Under the pieces are notes generated by a model. It made no database searches, was not told where the DNA came from, and saw only the letters and a program-made list of their open reading frames with translations. Made by a program: the position numbers and the translations under genes. DNA of 64,000 bases. Origin: Hydrogenophaga sp. (GTDB taxonomy: Bacteria; Pseudomonadota; Gammaproteobacteria; Burkholderiales; Burkholderiaceae_C). Positions within the stretch are counted from its first letter, which is position 1. Each line of letters begins with the position of its first letter. Where the stretch lies: positions 1-64,000 of the forward strand of contig NZ_JADMKB010000034.1 of the NCBI RefSeq assembly GCF_018780075.1, read 5' to 3'. This document shows, piece by piece, positions 8,167 through 15,958 of the stretch.

Positions 8167-8561
8167 TGGCAGCGCCCTTGCGCGTGGTCGATACCTCGGC
8201 CTGGATCGAATGGCTGGTGGCTTCGACGATTGGCAAAAAACTGGCCAATGAGTTTCCCGACAAAACGCTTTGCATCGTGCCCACCATCGTGCAGCTGGAA
8301 CTGTCCAAATGGCTGTGGCGAGAACTGGGCGAGGCGCAAGCCGATCAGGTGATGGCCTACACCCTGAAATGCCGGGTGGAGCCGCTGGACACGGCGACGG
8401 CCTTGCTCGCAGCCGACCTGCACCGCCAGCACAAACTCGCCACCGCCGACGCCATCGTCTACGCCACGGCGGTGCAACACGGCGCCGAGCTGCTGACCTG
8501 CGACGCGCATTTCAAAGGTCTGCCTGGCGTGGTGCTGTTCCCCAAATCGGCTGCTCGTTAA
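8166..8561 (+). CDS. PIN-domain toxin (VapC family ribonuclease)
   Basis: A 131-residue PIN-domain RNase. The four acidic residues expected for the Mg/Mn site are Asp9 (VVDTSAWIEW), Glu45 (IVQLELSKW), Asp95 (TADAIVYATA) and Asp113 (TCDAHFKG). All are intact, so the toxin should be active. It is translationally coupled to the antitoxin gene just upstream. It converges on the cyanate operon; the 60-base gap holds TGCCC/GGGCA arms (8577-8596) that may form a weak bidirectional terminator. RNA target unknown. Confidence 0.9.
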   Translation: MAAPLRVVDTSAWIEWLVASTIGKKLANEFPDKTLCIVPTIVQLELSKWLWRELGEAQADQVMAYTLKCRVEPLDTATALLAADLHRQHKLATADAIVYATAVQHGAELLTCDAHFKGLPGVVLFPKSAAR

Positions 8562-8621
8562 GACCCTTGCTGGCAATGCCCCGATTCTTTCGGGCAACTC
8601 CCCCCAGCGCAGCGTGCGCCC

Positions 8622-9089
8622 TCAGAGCCCCAGCTCGCTCAAGCCGGGGTGGCCGTCGGGCCGTCGGCCCAGCGGCCAATGGAACAGCCGCTCGCTTTCA
8701 TGGATGGGCCGGTCGTTGATGCTGGCGTGGCGCTCTTCCATGTAGCCCAAATCGTTGAACTGCCAGTTCTCGTTGCCGTGCGAACGGAACCACTGGCCTG
8801 AATCGTCGTGCCACTCGTAGACGAAGCGCACCGCGATGCGGTGGCTGTCAAAGGCCCACAGTTCCTTGATGAGCCGGTAGTCCAGCTCCTTCGCCCACTT
8901 GCGCACCAGGAAGGCGTGCACCTCGGCCCGGCCGACCGGGAACTCCGCGCGGTTGCGCCAGCGCGTGTCCTCGGTGTAGACCTTGACCACGCGGTCCGGG
9001 TCGCGGCTGTTCCACGCGTCTTCGGCCCCGCGCACCTTCTGCGCGGCGGATTCGGCGGTGAACGGCGGCAGTGGCGGGCGCGGCTCCAT
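8622..9089 (-). CDS. NTF2-like (DUF1348) protein
   Basis: A 155-residue protein of the nuclear-transport-factor-2 fold, DUF1348 type, recognised by [17 protein letters not shown] near the N-terminus, the [14 protein letters not shown] segment and [19 protein letters not shown]. Such proteins form cone-shaped pockets and may be small enzymes or binding proteins; the function is not known. Its ATG shares one base with the cyanase stop, so it is translated with the cyanate operon and is the last gene of it. A direct role in cyanate use is inferred from position only. Confidence 0.8.
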   Translation of the reverse strand: MEPRPPLPPFTAESAAQKVRGAEDAWNSRDPDRVVKVYTEDTRWRNRAEFPVGRAEVHAFLVRKWAKELDYRLIKELWAFDSHRIAVRFVYEWHDDSGQWFRSHGNENWQFNDLGYMEERHASINDRPIHESERLFHWPLGRRPDGHPGLSELGL

Positions 9090-9532
9090 CAGTACTGCTT
9101 GTAGGGAAGAAATTTGCCCGACATCACGATGTTCACGCGGTCGCCATTCGGGTCGGCCTGGCGCTGCATGTCCATCTTGAAATCGATCGCGCTCATGATG
9201 CCGTCGCCGAACTCTTCGTGGATCAGTTCCTTGAAGGTGGTGCCGTACACGCTCACCAGTTCGTAGAAGCGGTAGATCAGCGGGTCGGTCGGCACGCTGG
9301 TGGGCAGCGAGCCCTTGTAGGGCACGACCATCAGCCACTTCTGCTCGTCGGCGGAGAGGCCGAAGATCTTGCCCAGCACCTTGGCCTGCGGCGGTGTGGC
9401 GGTCATCTGGCCCAGGCACAGGGCCGTGGTCCATTCCTTGGACTGGCCCACCTTCTTGGCCACGTCGGCCCAGCTCAGGCCTTTGCTGACTTTGGTGGAG
9501 ATGATTTTTTCGGTGACGTCGAGTCGGCTCAT
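9089..9532 (-). CDS. cynS: cyanate hydratase (cyanase)
   Basis: A 147-residue cyanase. This cytoplasmic decamer converts cyanate plus bicarbonate to CO2 and carbamate, which decays to ammonia and CO2. The catalytic residues known from E. coli (Arg96, Glu99, Ser122) correspond to Arg88, Glu91 and Ser114, with identical spacing (IYRFYEL and GIMSAIDF). The N-terminal helical domain (about 1-75) and C-terminal dimer domain are complete. ATG 9532 is preceded by AGAGG. It follows the ABC transporter ATPase gene by 38 bases, which identifies the transporter as cyanate uptake. No carbonic anhydrase (cynT) gene is adjacent. Confidence 0.96.
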   Translation of the reverse strand: MSRLDVTEKIISTKVSKGLSWADVAKKVGQSKEWTTALCLGQMTATPPQAKVLGKIFGLSADEQKWLMVVPYKGSLPTSVPTDPLIYRFYELVSVYGTTFKELIHEEFGDGIMSAIDFKMDMQRQADPNGDRVNIVMSGKFLPYKQY

Positions 9533-9570
9533 GGTGTTGCCTCTGGGTGTTGAAGAAGTGGGAAATGGAA

Positions 9571-10368
9571 TCAATGGGCTTTGGCCCGAGATACAAGGAA
9601 ATCAACGATGTGGTTGCGCAGGTCGTAGTAACCATCGAGGTGGTGCAGCTGCGCCCGCGTGCGGCCGCGCGGCAGCGGGTTGACCACCACCTCGGCCATG
9701 CCACCAGGCCGGTAGCCCTGCCCGGTCTCCTGGCCGTTGGTCATGAGCAGGATGCGGTCGGCCAGCAGGATGGCTTCGTCCACGTCGTGCGTGATCATGA
9801 ACACGGTCTGGTGCGTCTCGCGCACGATGGCCATCAGCTCGTCCTGGATGGTGCCGCGCGTGAGCGCGTCCAGCGCGCCGAAGGGCTCGTCGAGCAGCAG
9901 CATCTTGGGCTGGATGGCGAACGCGCGCGCGATGCCCACGCGCTGCTTCATGCCGCCCGAGAGCTGGCTCGGCTTCTTGTCGATGGCGGGCAGCAGGCCC
10001 ACCAGCGCAACGAACTTTTCGGCGTGTTCGTTGATCTGCGCTTTGCTCCACTCGGGCCAACGCGACTTCACGGCGAAGGCGATGTTCTGCCGCACGGTGA
10101 GCCAGGGCATGAGCGCGTGGCTCTGGAACACCACGCCGCGCTCCAGGCTGGGGCCGGCGATTTCGCGGCCGTCCATGAAGCAGTGGCCCGAGGTGGCGGT
10201 GTCCAGACCCGCGAGCACGTTGAGGATGGTGGTCTTGCCGCAGCCGCTGTGGCCGATGATGCAGACGAACTCGCCCTTGTCGAGGGTGAACGAGACGTCG
10301 GCGAACACCGGCTTGTCCGCCTGGTAGGCCTTGGCGAGCTGTTCGACTTTGAGGAAACCTGAAGACAT
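9571..10368 (-). CDS. cynD: cyanate/nitrate-type ABC transporter ATP-binding protein
   Basis: A 265-residue ABC ATPase of the nitrate/sulfonate/taurine (NrtD/TauB) family that energises import at the inner membrane. Walker A is GHSGCGKT (residues 39-46), the signature is LSGGMKQR, Walker B is [11 protein letters not shown], and the switch His lies in MITHDVDEA. The C-terminal extension after about residue 215 ([14 protein letters not shown]) is typical of the nitrate/cyanate branch. It lies between the permease and cyanase genes in the same orientation. The gene name is inferred from this context; nitrate or bicarbonate specificity cannot be excluded from the ATPase alone. Confidence 0.85.
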   Translation of the reverse strand: MSSGFLKVEQLAKAYQADKPVFADVSFTLDKGEFVCIIGHSGCGKTTILNVLAGLDTATSGHCFMDGREIAGPSLERGVVFQSHALMPWLTVRQNIAFAVKSRWPEWSKAQINEHAEKFVALVGLLPAIDKKPSQLSGGMKQRVGIARAFAIQPKMLLLDEPFGALDALTRGTIQDELMAIVRETHQTVFMITHDVDEAILLADRILLMTNGQETGQGYRPGGMAEVVVNPLPRGRTRAQLHHLDGYYDLRNHIVDFLVSRAKAH

Positions 10369-10435
10369 GGAGAAGCCCTTTGGGTTGGCCGCGACCACTG
10401 GGGCCGCAAGCGTTGTGCCTTCACGCACGCTGGTG

Positions 10436-11299
10436 TCACTCCACATAGGTCACCGCCTTCTGCAGCTGCGCAAACATCAGGTCCAGCAACATGCCGACCA
10501 CGCCGATCAGCAGCACGGCGAAGATCACGTTGGTCAGCGAGAGGTTGTTCCACTCGTTCCACACGAAGTAGCCCACGCCCGTGCCGCCCACCAGCATCTC
10601 GGCCGCCACGATCACGAGCCAGGCGATGCCCATGCTGATGCGCATGCCGGTGAGGATGGTGGGCGCTGCGGCGGGCAGGATCACCTGGAAGGCCTTGCGC
10701 AGCGGGTTGACCTCCAGCGTGCTGGCCACGTTGAGCCATTCGCGTTTGACGGCGGACACACCGAAGGCGGTGTTGATCAACATGGGCCACACCGAGCAGA
10801 TGAAGATCACGAAGATGCCGCTCACGTCCGAGTCCTTGAGCGTGTAGAGCGCCAGCGGCATCCAGGCCAGCGGGCTGATCGGCTTCAGGACTTGCACGAA
10901 GGGATCGAAGGCCTTGCGCATCAGCGGCGACATGCCGATGAGGAAACCCACGGGAATCGCCACCGCCATGGCCAGCAGGAAGCCGAGACCGACACGGCCC
11001 AGCGAATGCGCGAGCTGGATGCCGATGCCCTTGTCGTTCGGGCCCTTGTCGTAGAACGGGTCGGACAGGTGCGCCCAGCTGGCCTTGGCCACCTCGATGG
11101 GCGGCGGGAAGCCGCTGCTCTTGGCGGCGCCCGGGTCCTTGCCCATCATCTTCGCGTACTCGATCTCTTCGGCCGTCATGCCGGTGGACGCACCGCCGAT
11201 GGTCGGGCCGGAGGTCGCGAGTTGCCAGGCGCCGAGAAAGCACACGAAGATCAGCAGCGAGACCACCGCCGCACGCAGGTTCAGACTGACTGTTTTCAT
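10436..11299 (-). CDS. cynB: cyanate/nitrate-type ABC transporter permease
   Basis: A 287-residue BPD-type inner-membrane permease with about six transmembrane helices; the first is at residues 8-30 (AAVVSLLIFVCFLGAW). The EAA loop that contacts the ATPase is visible near the C-terminal third (ASTLEVNPLRKAFQVILPAA). Sequence and length fit the NrtB/CmpB/CynB group, and a periplasmic segment of about 60 residues follows helix 1. The start was set at ATG 11299 (MKTVSLN), preceded by a GGAG ribosome site; the longer in-frame start is poorer. It lies between the binding-protein and ATPase genes. Confidence 0.87.
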   Translation of the reverse strand: MKTVSLNLRAAVVSLLIFVCFLGAWQLATSGPTIGGASTGMTAEEIEYAKMMGKDPGAAKSSGFPPPIEVAKASWAHLSDPFYDKGPNDKGIGIQLAHSLGRVGLGFLLAMAVAIPVGFLIGMSPLMRKAFDPFVQVLKPISPLAWMPLALYTLKDSDVSGIFVIFICSVWPMLINTAFGVSAVKREWLNVASTLEVNPLRKAFQVILPAAAPTILTGMRISMGIAWLVIVAAEMLVGGTGVGYFVWNEWNNLSLTNVIFAVLLIGVVGMLLDLMFAQLQKAVTYVE

Positions 11300-11359
11300 T
11301 TCACGAACTCCTGCTTGCAAACAGAAACCCTGTGGGCGTGAAGAGGTGCAAACCGGGAG

Positions 11360-11435
11360 GCACCGCCGGGCCGGCTTTGCCGGACGGCCAGTGCCGCCCC
11401 CTTGAGGGGGTCGCGCGCAGCGCGGCGGGGGTGCT
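11360..11435 (-). repeat. dispersed 3'-end repeat, copy A
   Basis: Directly after the binding-protein stop codon. Read on the minus strand it has a CACCCCCGC start, a CCCCC-TCAA-GGGGG hairpin, then CCGGC-AAA-GCCGG and GGCGGTGCC. The same order of elements occurs at 46540-46617 and, more diverged, at 31340-31421, always at the end of a minus-strand gene. Confidence 0.75.
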
Positions 11436-12842
11436 TCATACTTTGCTGATCGCGAAGCTCTTGAGGTAGGCGTCGGCCTTGGCCGGGTCGAACTCCTTGC
11501 CCATGATGGTGTGCTTGGTGTAGGTCGGGCCGGCCTTGAACTCCATGCCCAGGTTCTTCATGTGCTTGCGCGCGTCGGTGATCAGGAACACCTTCTCGGC
11601 CACGGCCTTGTAGTCCACATCGCCCTTCACATAGCCCCAGCGCTTCATCTGCGTGAGCATCCACACGGCCATGCTCTGCCAGGGCATGGGGTCGAAGTCG
11701 GCGCGGTCGGGCACGTTCTGGATCTTGCCCAGGCCGTCGGCGAACTTGCCGCTGAGCACCTGGTTCAACACGGCCTCGGGCTGGTTGAGGTACTGGCTGG
11801 GCGCGATCACCTTGGCGATCAGTTCGCGGTTCTTGGGCTGGCGCGCCATGGCGGCGGCGTTGAGCACGGCGCGGTAGAGCGCCGCAAAGGTGTTGGGGTT
11901 CTTCTGGATGAACTCGGTGCTGGTGCCGAAGGCGCAGCAGGGGTGGCCGTTCCAGAGGTCCTTGGTGAGCACGTGGATGAAGCCCACTTCGTCGAACACC
12001 GCGCGCTGGTTGAAGGGATCGGGGCCGAGGAAGCCGTCGATGTTGCCGGCGCGCAGGTTGGCCACCATCTCGGCCGGCGGGATCACGCGCAGCTGCACGT
12101 CGGTGTCGGGGTTCAGGCCGTTCTCGGCCAGGTAGTAGCGCAGCAGGAAGTTGTGGATCGAGTAGTCGAACGGGATGCCGAACTTGAAGCCCTTCCAGTT
12201 CTTCGGGTCGCGGTTGTCCTTGTGCTTGAGCGCGAGCGTGATGGCCTGGCCATTGATGTTCTGGATCGTGGCCACGTTCATCGGCACGGCGTTGCTGCCC
12301 AGGCCGAGCGAGATGGCCAGTGGCATCGGCGAGAGGAAGTGCGAGGCGTCGTATTCCTTGTTGATCATCTTGTCGCGCACCAGCGCCCAGCCCGCGGTCT
12401 TGGTGACTTCGACGTTGAGGCCCTGCTTCTGGTAGAAGCCCAGCGGGTGCGCCATGATCAGCGGCGTGGCGCAGGTGATCGGGATGAAGCCGATCTTGAG
12501 GTTGGTCTTCTCCAGCGAACCTTGTTTCTCTTGCGCCATGGCTTGCAGGCTGGCCACCGGCAACACGCTGGCAATGGCGGCCATGGCCGTGCCCTTGCCC
12601 ACCGCGCGCAGGAAGCGCCGGCGCACCTCGTCGTGCGGGAACAGCGCCTTGACCAGCGTGGCTTCGATGAACTCGTTGCTGTAGGCCTCGAACTCGGCGG
12701 TCTCGCTGCGCCGACGCAGTTCCACGGCCGCACCATCGGCGGCCACCTCGGCGTGGTGGTCGGCGATGGTGTGGTCACGCCCGCAGCTGCACTTGAGCAT
12801 GAGCGGGCGGTCGGCGTTGTAGGGATCGAAGAATTCGGACAT
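11436..12842 (-). CDS. cynA: cyanate/nitrate-type ABC transporter substrate-binding protein, Tat-exported
   Basis: A 468-residue periplasmic binding protein of the NrtA/CmpA/CynA family (mature core about residues 110-468: KIGFIPITCATPLIMAHPLGF, GFLGPDPFNQRAVFDEVGF). Export is by a twin-arginine signal, RRRFLRAVG at residues 74-82 with a hydrophobic stretch to about 102. Unusually, about 73 residues precede it, including a Cys/His cluster (LKCSCGRDH, then ADHH) that could bind a metal. ATG 12842 is supported by GAGGTG just upstream and by the sigma54-type promoter at 12879-12895. It heads the operon binding protein, permease, ATPase, cynS, NTF2-like. Cyanate specificity is inferred from cynS. 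Confidence 0.87.
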   Translation of the reverse strand: MSEFFDPYNADRPLMLKCSCGRDHTIADHHAEVAADGAAVELRRRSETAEFEAYSNEFIEATLVKALFPHDEVRRRFLRAVGKGTAMAAIASVLPVASLQAMAQEKQGSLEKTNLKIGFIPITCATPLIMAHPLGFYQKQGLNVEVTKTAGWALVRDKMINKEYDASHFLSPMPLAISLGLGSNAVPMNVATIQNINGQAITLALKHKDNRDPKNWKGFKFGIPFDYSIHNFLLRYYLAENGLNPDTDVQLRVIPPAEMVANLRAGNIDGFLGPDPFNQRAVFDEVGFIHVLTKDLWNGHPCCAFGTSTEFIQKNPNTFAALYRAVLNAAAMARQPKNRELIAKVIAPSQYLNQPEAVLNQVLSGKFADGLGKIQNVPDRADFDPMPWQSMAVWMLTQMKRWGYVKGDVDYKAVAEKVFLITDARKHMKNLGMEFKAGPTYTKHTIMGKEFDPAKADAYLKSFAISKV

Positions 12843-12878
12843 GGCGCGCACCTCGGGAGTTGATGACGCGGTGGGCGT

Positions 12879-12895
12879 TGCAAGCAACGGGCCAG
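12879..12895 (-). promoter_or_regulatory. sigma54 (-24/-12) promoter of the cyanate operon
   Basis: On the minus strand CTGGCCCGTTGCTTGCA fits YTGGCNCG-N4-TTGCW, with GG and GC separated by 10 bases. Transcription would start near 12867, giving a leader of about 25 bases before ATG 12842. Sigma54 control fits use of cyanate as a nitrogen source. Confidence 0.65.
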
Positions 12896-12954
12896 TGGCG
12901 GCCCGGAGTTGGCTGTTTGCCGTCGCGCAGGCAAAGTCGCGAGGCCTTCGCCGA

Positions 12955-12982
12955 CGCCGTGTAGGGCCAGCCCTACACGGCG
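12955..12982. promoter_or_regulatory. perfect 28-base palindrome between response regulator and cyanate operon
   Basis: Arms CGCCGTGTAGGGC (12955-12967) and GCCCTACACGGCG (12970-12982) are perfectly complementary with a 2-base centre. It is about 90-110 bases upstream of the predicted sigma54 start, fitting an activator site, and also 18 bases after the response-regulator stop, where it could act as a T-less terminator. Its core TGTAGGG-N4-CCCTACA resembles the site at 26144-26161. Confidence 0.6.
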
Positions 12983-13000
12983 GTGGTCAAACGGTGCCGT

Positions 13001-13666
13001 TCAACGCGGCGCGCGGTGCCGTTCGGCGTAGAGCGCGAGTTCCACGTCGTTCTTGGTGCCGGTCTTCTCCAGCACGCGGGCCCGGTAGGTGCTCACCGTG
13101 TTGGGCGCCAGGCCGAGCTGCGCACCAATTTCGCTCACGCTCTGGCCTTGCGTGAGCAGGCGGTAGACCTGGTGCTCGCGGTGCGAGAGTGTTTCGGGCC
13201 CGGCCTGCGCGGTCGTGTTGCCCACGGCGGCGGCCAGCGCTTCGGCGGTGGCCTGCGTGAGGAACACGCCCCCGCCAGCGGCCTTGCGCACGGCGTAGAG
13301 CATGTCGTCGGGGTCGGCGCTCTTGTTGAGATAGCCGCAAGCCCCCATGCGGATGCAGCGCACCGCGTACTGCTTCTCGGGGTAGGTGCTGAGCATGAGC
13401 ACCGGCAGGCGCGGGTGCTCGCGCTTGATCGCCTGCAGCACGTCCAGCCCGTCCAGCTCGGGCATGGCGATGTCGAGCAGCACCAGGTCCAGGCCCTCGC
13501 TGCCGTGGAAGGCCTTGACCTCGGCCAGCACCTCGGGACCGGTCTGCGCCTCGGCCACCACCTGCACGTCGGGCGCGTCGGCCAGGATCTGCTTGAGCCC
13601 CTCGCGCACGATGCGGTGGTCGTCACCGATCAACACGCGCAGGGTGGTGGCGACCACGTCGTTCAT
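13001..13666 (-). CDS. NarL/FixJ-type response regulator
   Basis: A 221-residue two-domain regulator. The receiver domain (about residues 8-130) has the acidic pocket Asp15/Asp16 and the phosphoacceptor Asp65 (LVLLDIAMPELDG), plus Lys in GYLNKSADP. The LuxR-type helix-turn-helix spans about 155-215 (LSHREHQVYRLLTQGQSV, IGAQLGLAPNTVSTYRARV). It overlaps the histidine kinase gene by 4 bases and is its partner. It lies just upstream of, and co-directional with, the cyanate operon. Control of that operon or of sites such as 12955-12982 is inferred. Confidence 0.93.
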   Translation of the reverse strand: MNDVVATTLRVLIGDDHRIVREGLKQILADAPDVQVVAEAQTGPEVLAEVKAFHGSEGLDLVLLDIAMPELDGLDVLQAIKREHPRLPVLMLSTYPEKQYAVRCIRMGACGYLNKSADPDDMLYAVRKAAGGGVFLTQATAEALAAAVGNTTAQAGPETLSHREHQVYRLLTQGQSVSEIGAQLGLAPNTVSTYRARVLEKTGTKNDVELALYAERHRAPR

Positions 13667-14874
13667 GACGGCTCCTCTCCGGGCAGGCTCAGCTGCAGGC
13701 GCATCTGCGTGCCCTCGCCGGGCGCGCTGGTGATGTGAATCTGGCCGCCGAAGTGCCGCGCCCGTTCGCGCATGCCCATCACGCCATAAGCGTCGCCGGC
13801 CTCGAAGGCCTGCGCCGGCGCGCCCACGCCGTCGTCCTGCACGGTGAGCAGCAGTTCGCCCGCGGCCACGGCGATCACCACCCGCAGGTGGCGGGCCTGC
13901 GCATGGCGGCCCACGTTGCTCAGCATCTCCTGGAAGATGCGGAACACCGCCATCGCCATCGGTTCGGGCGGCTCGGGCCAGTGCTCATCCGGGTCCATGT
14001 CCATGCACCAGTCCAGTGCAAGCTCGGCCGACTGCACGAACTCCTGCGCCTGCCACTCCAGCGCCGCCCACAGGCCCTGGTGGTCGAGGATGCTGGGGCG
14101 CAGGTCGGTGATGATGCGGCCCACGTTGTCGACCGCGCTCTCGATCAGGCGGCTCATGTTCTGGCACTTGCAGCGCATGCGGGTGCGCATGTCTTCGGCC
14201 GCCTCGGGGCTGCGCTGCTGCTGCTCGGCCAGGCGCTTGTCCATCCAGTTGACGTCCATCTTGAGCGCCACCAGCAGGCTGCCCAGCTCGTCGTGCACCT
14301 CGCGCGCGATGCGGGTGCGCTCGTCCTCGCGCACGGTCTCCGACCAGGCCGCCAGCTCGCGCACCTGCCGCAGCGCGGTTTCGAGCGCCAGCGTGCGCTC
14401 ACGCACGCGTTCCTCCAGCTGGTCCTTGGCGCGCTGCAGTGCGTCGGCCGCTCGCCGGCGCTCGGTGATGTCGACAAAGGTCACCACCGCGCCGCGCACC
14501 TGCGCGTCCTCGATCACCGGGTGGCTGGAGTACTCGACCGGAAAGGCCGAGCCGTCGCGGCGCCAGAACACCTCGCTGTCGATGCGGCAGGGCAGGCCGC
14601 GGCGGAAGGCATTGAAGATCGGGCACTCGGCCTCGGGGTAGGGCGAGCCGTCCGGGCGCGCGTGGTGCGTCAGCTCGTGCATGTTGCGCCCGATCACCTC
14701 GTGCGGCTCATAGCCGATCAGCCGGGCGCCCGCCGGGTTGATGAACACGCAGGCACCGTCCAGGTCCACCCCGTAGATGCCTTCGCCGGTGGAGGCCAGC
14801 AGCAGCGCCACCGGGTCGCGCCAGGACCCGACCGCGGGCGAGTGGCTCAACTGGACTGGGGCATCGAGGGTCAT
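13663..14874 (-). CDS. soluble PAS-domain sensor histidine kinase (NarX/DegS type)
   Basis: A 403-residue kinase. A PAS domain with its C-terminal cap occupies about residues 20-140 (ASTGEGIYGVDLDGACVFIN, ending VTFVDITERR). A coiled-coil linker follows, then the HisKA_3 dimer domain with phosphorylated His194 (RIAREVHDELGSLL) and a C-terminal HATPase domain ending DDGVGAP...GVMGMRERA. No transmembrane segment is present, so it should sense an intracellular signal (redox, gas or ligand). ATG 14874 was preferred over an upstream in-frame TTG. The response regulator start overlaps its stop (ATGA). Confidence 0.93.
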   Translation of the reverse strand: MTLDAPVQLSHSPAVGSWRDPVALLLASTGEGIYGVDLDGACVFINPAGARLIGYEPHEVIGRNMHELTHHARPDGSPYPEAECPIFNAFRRGLPCRIDSEVFWRRDGSAFPVEYSSHPVIEDAQVRGAVVTFVDITERRRAADALQRAKDQLEERVRERTLALETALRQVRELAAWSETVREDERTRIAREVHDELGSLLVALKMDVNWMDKRLAEQQQRSPEAAEDMRTRMRCKCQNMSRLIESAVDNVGRIITDLRPSILDHQGLWAALEWQAQEFVQSAELALDWCMDMDPDEHWPEPPEPMAMAVFRIFQEMLSNVGRHAQARHLRVVIAVAAGELLLTVQDDGVGAPAQAFEAGDAYGVMGMRERARHFGGQIHITSAPGEGTQMRLQLSLPGEEPS

Positions 14875-15016
14875 GACACCCCTCAAGCAATCGATGTGCC
14901 CGGGCGCTCAGGTCCCGCCGCGCCCCTGGCCCACCCACGCAAACCCTGAGCCCGGCACCCCGTCCGCCAATACATAATTGATCACTGATATTTAACCGCG
15001 CCCTGCGCCCGCCCTG

Positions 15017-15946
15017 ATGAACCCTCGCTCCTTTGCCCCGCTGCTCTGCGCACTCTGGGTCGGCCTCACCGGCGTCGCCCACGCGGCCGAGGTGAGGTTC
15101 CAGCCGGTGGCCCCGGGCGTTTACGCCTTCATCGGTGAAAAGTCCGGCCGCACGTACGACAACGAAGGCCTGAACGCCAACATCGGCCTGGTGGTCACGC
15201 CGGCCGGCGCGCTGCTGATCGACAGCGGCGCCAGCCTCCAGGGCGCCCAGCAGATCCAGGCGGCGGTCAAAAAGGTCACCGACCAGCCGGTGAAGTGGGT
15301 CATCAACACCGGCGGGCAGGACCACCGCTGGCTGGGCAACGGTTACTTCGCCGCCCAGGGCGCCGAAGTCATCGCCCACGCCAACGCCAAGGCCGACATG
15401 CTGGCCCGCGGTGGCGACCACCTCGCGGCCCTGAAGACCGAGCTGAAGGAGAAGCTCGACGGCACCGTGCCCACGCTGCCGACGCGCTGGCTGGCGGGCC
15501 ACGACGAGACCCTGAACCTGGGCGGCACGGAGGTGGAGGTGAAGCACCGCGGCGGCGCCCACACGCCGGGCGACCTGATGGTCTGGCTGCCGCAGCAGAA
15601 GCTGGTGTTCAGCGGCGACATCGTCTACGTCGACCGCATGCTCGGCGTGATCCCGGTCAGCCACACCGGCCGCTGGCTGCAGAGCTTTGCCGCGCTGGAG
15701 GCGCTGCAACCGGCGCGCATCGTGCCCGGTCATGGCGACGTGTGCGAGCTGCCCAAAGCCCAGGCGCAGACGCGCGACTACCTGCAGGCGATGCGTGCGC
15801 ACATGAAGCAAGCGGTGGAGAACGGCACGGACATCGGCGCCGCCATCAAGGCCTTCGATGCGAAGCCCTGGCAGGGCCTGCTCAACGCCGCCGAGCTGCA
15901 CCCCGGCAACGCGAGCCGCACGTACCTGGAGCTGGAGCGGGAGTGA
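15017..15946 (+). CDS. exported metallo-beta-lactamase-fold protein with altered metal motif
   Basis: A 309-residue MBL-fold protein with a signal peptide (residues 1-23, cleavage after GVAHA). The canonical HxHxDH zinc motif is replaced: NTGGQDH at residues 97-103 keeps only the Asp and the final His and is one residue short. Later ligands remain (GGAHTPGDL, VFSGDIVYVD, VPGHGD). It probably binds at most one metal, or belongs to the quinoprotein-relay/SoxH-like MBL group with other chemistry. It stands alone, divergent from the PAS kinase gene across a 142-base gap with an AT-rich stretch (about 14970-14995). Substrate unknown. Confidence 0.85.
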   Translation: MNPRSFAPLLCALWVGLTGVAHAAEVRFQPVAPGVYAFIGEKSGRTYDNEGLNANIGLVVTPAGALLIDSGASLQGAQQIQAAVKKVTDQPVKWVINTGGQDHRWLGNGYFAAQGAEVIAHANAKADMLARGGDHLAALKTELKEKLDGTVPTLPTRWLAGHDETLNLGGTEVEVKHRGGAHTPGDLMVWLPQQKLVFSGDIVYVDRMLGVIPVSHTGRWLQSFAALEALQPARIVPGHGDVCELPKAQAQTRDYLQAMRAHMKQAVENGTDIGAAIKAFDAKPWQGLLNAAELHPGNASRTYLELERE

Positions 15947-15958
15947 GGCGGCGCGGCA

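Noticed and set aside
7954-8561. Signs of an integron, insertion sequence or prophage around the toxin-antitoxin genes
   Set aside because: No transposase, integrase, attachment-site repeats or target duplications were found on either side.
12955-12982. The 28-base palindrome as a simple rho-independent terminator of the response regulator gene
   Set aside because: A 2-base centre is too tight for a normal loop, no T-run follows, and its core recurs at a promoter region elsewhere; termination is kept only as an alternative.
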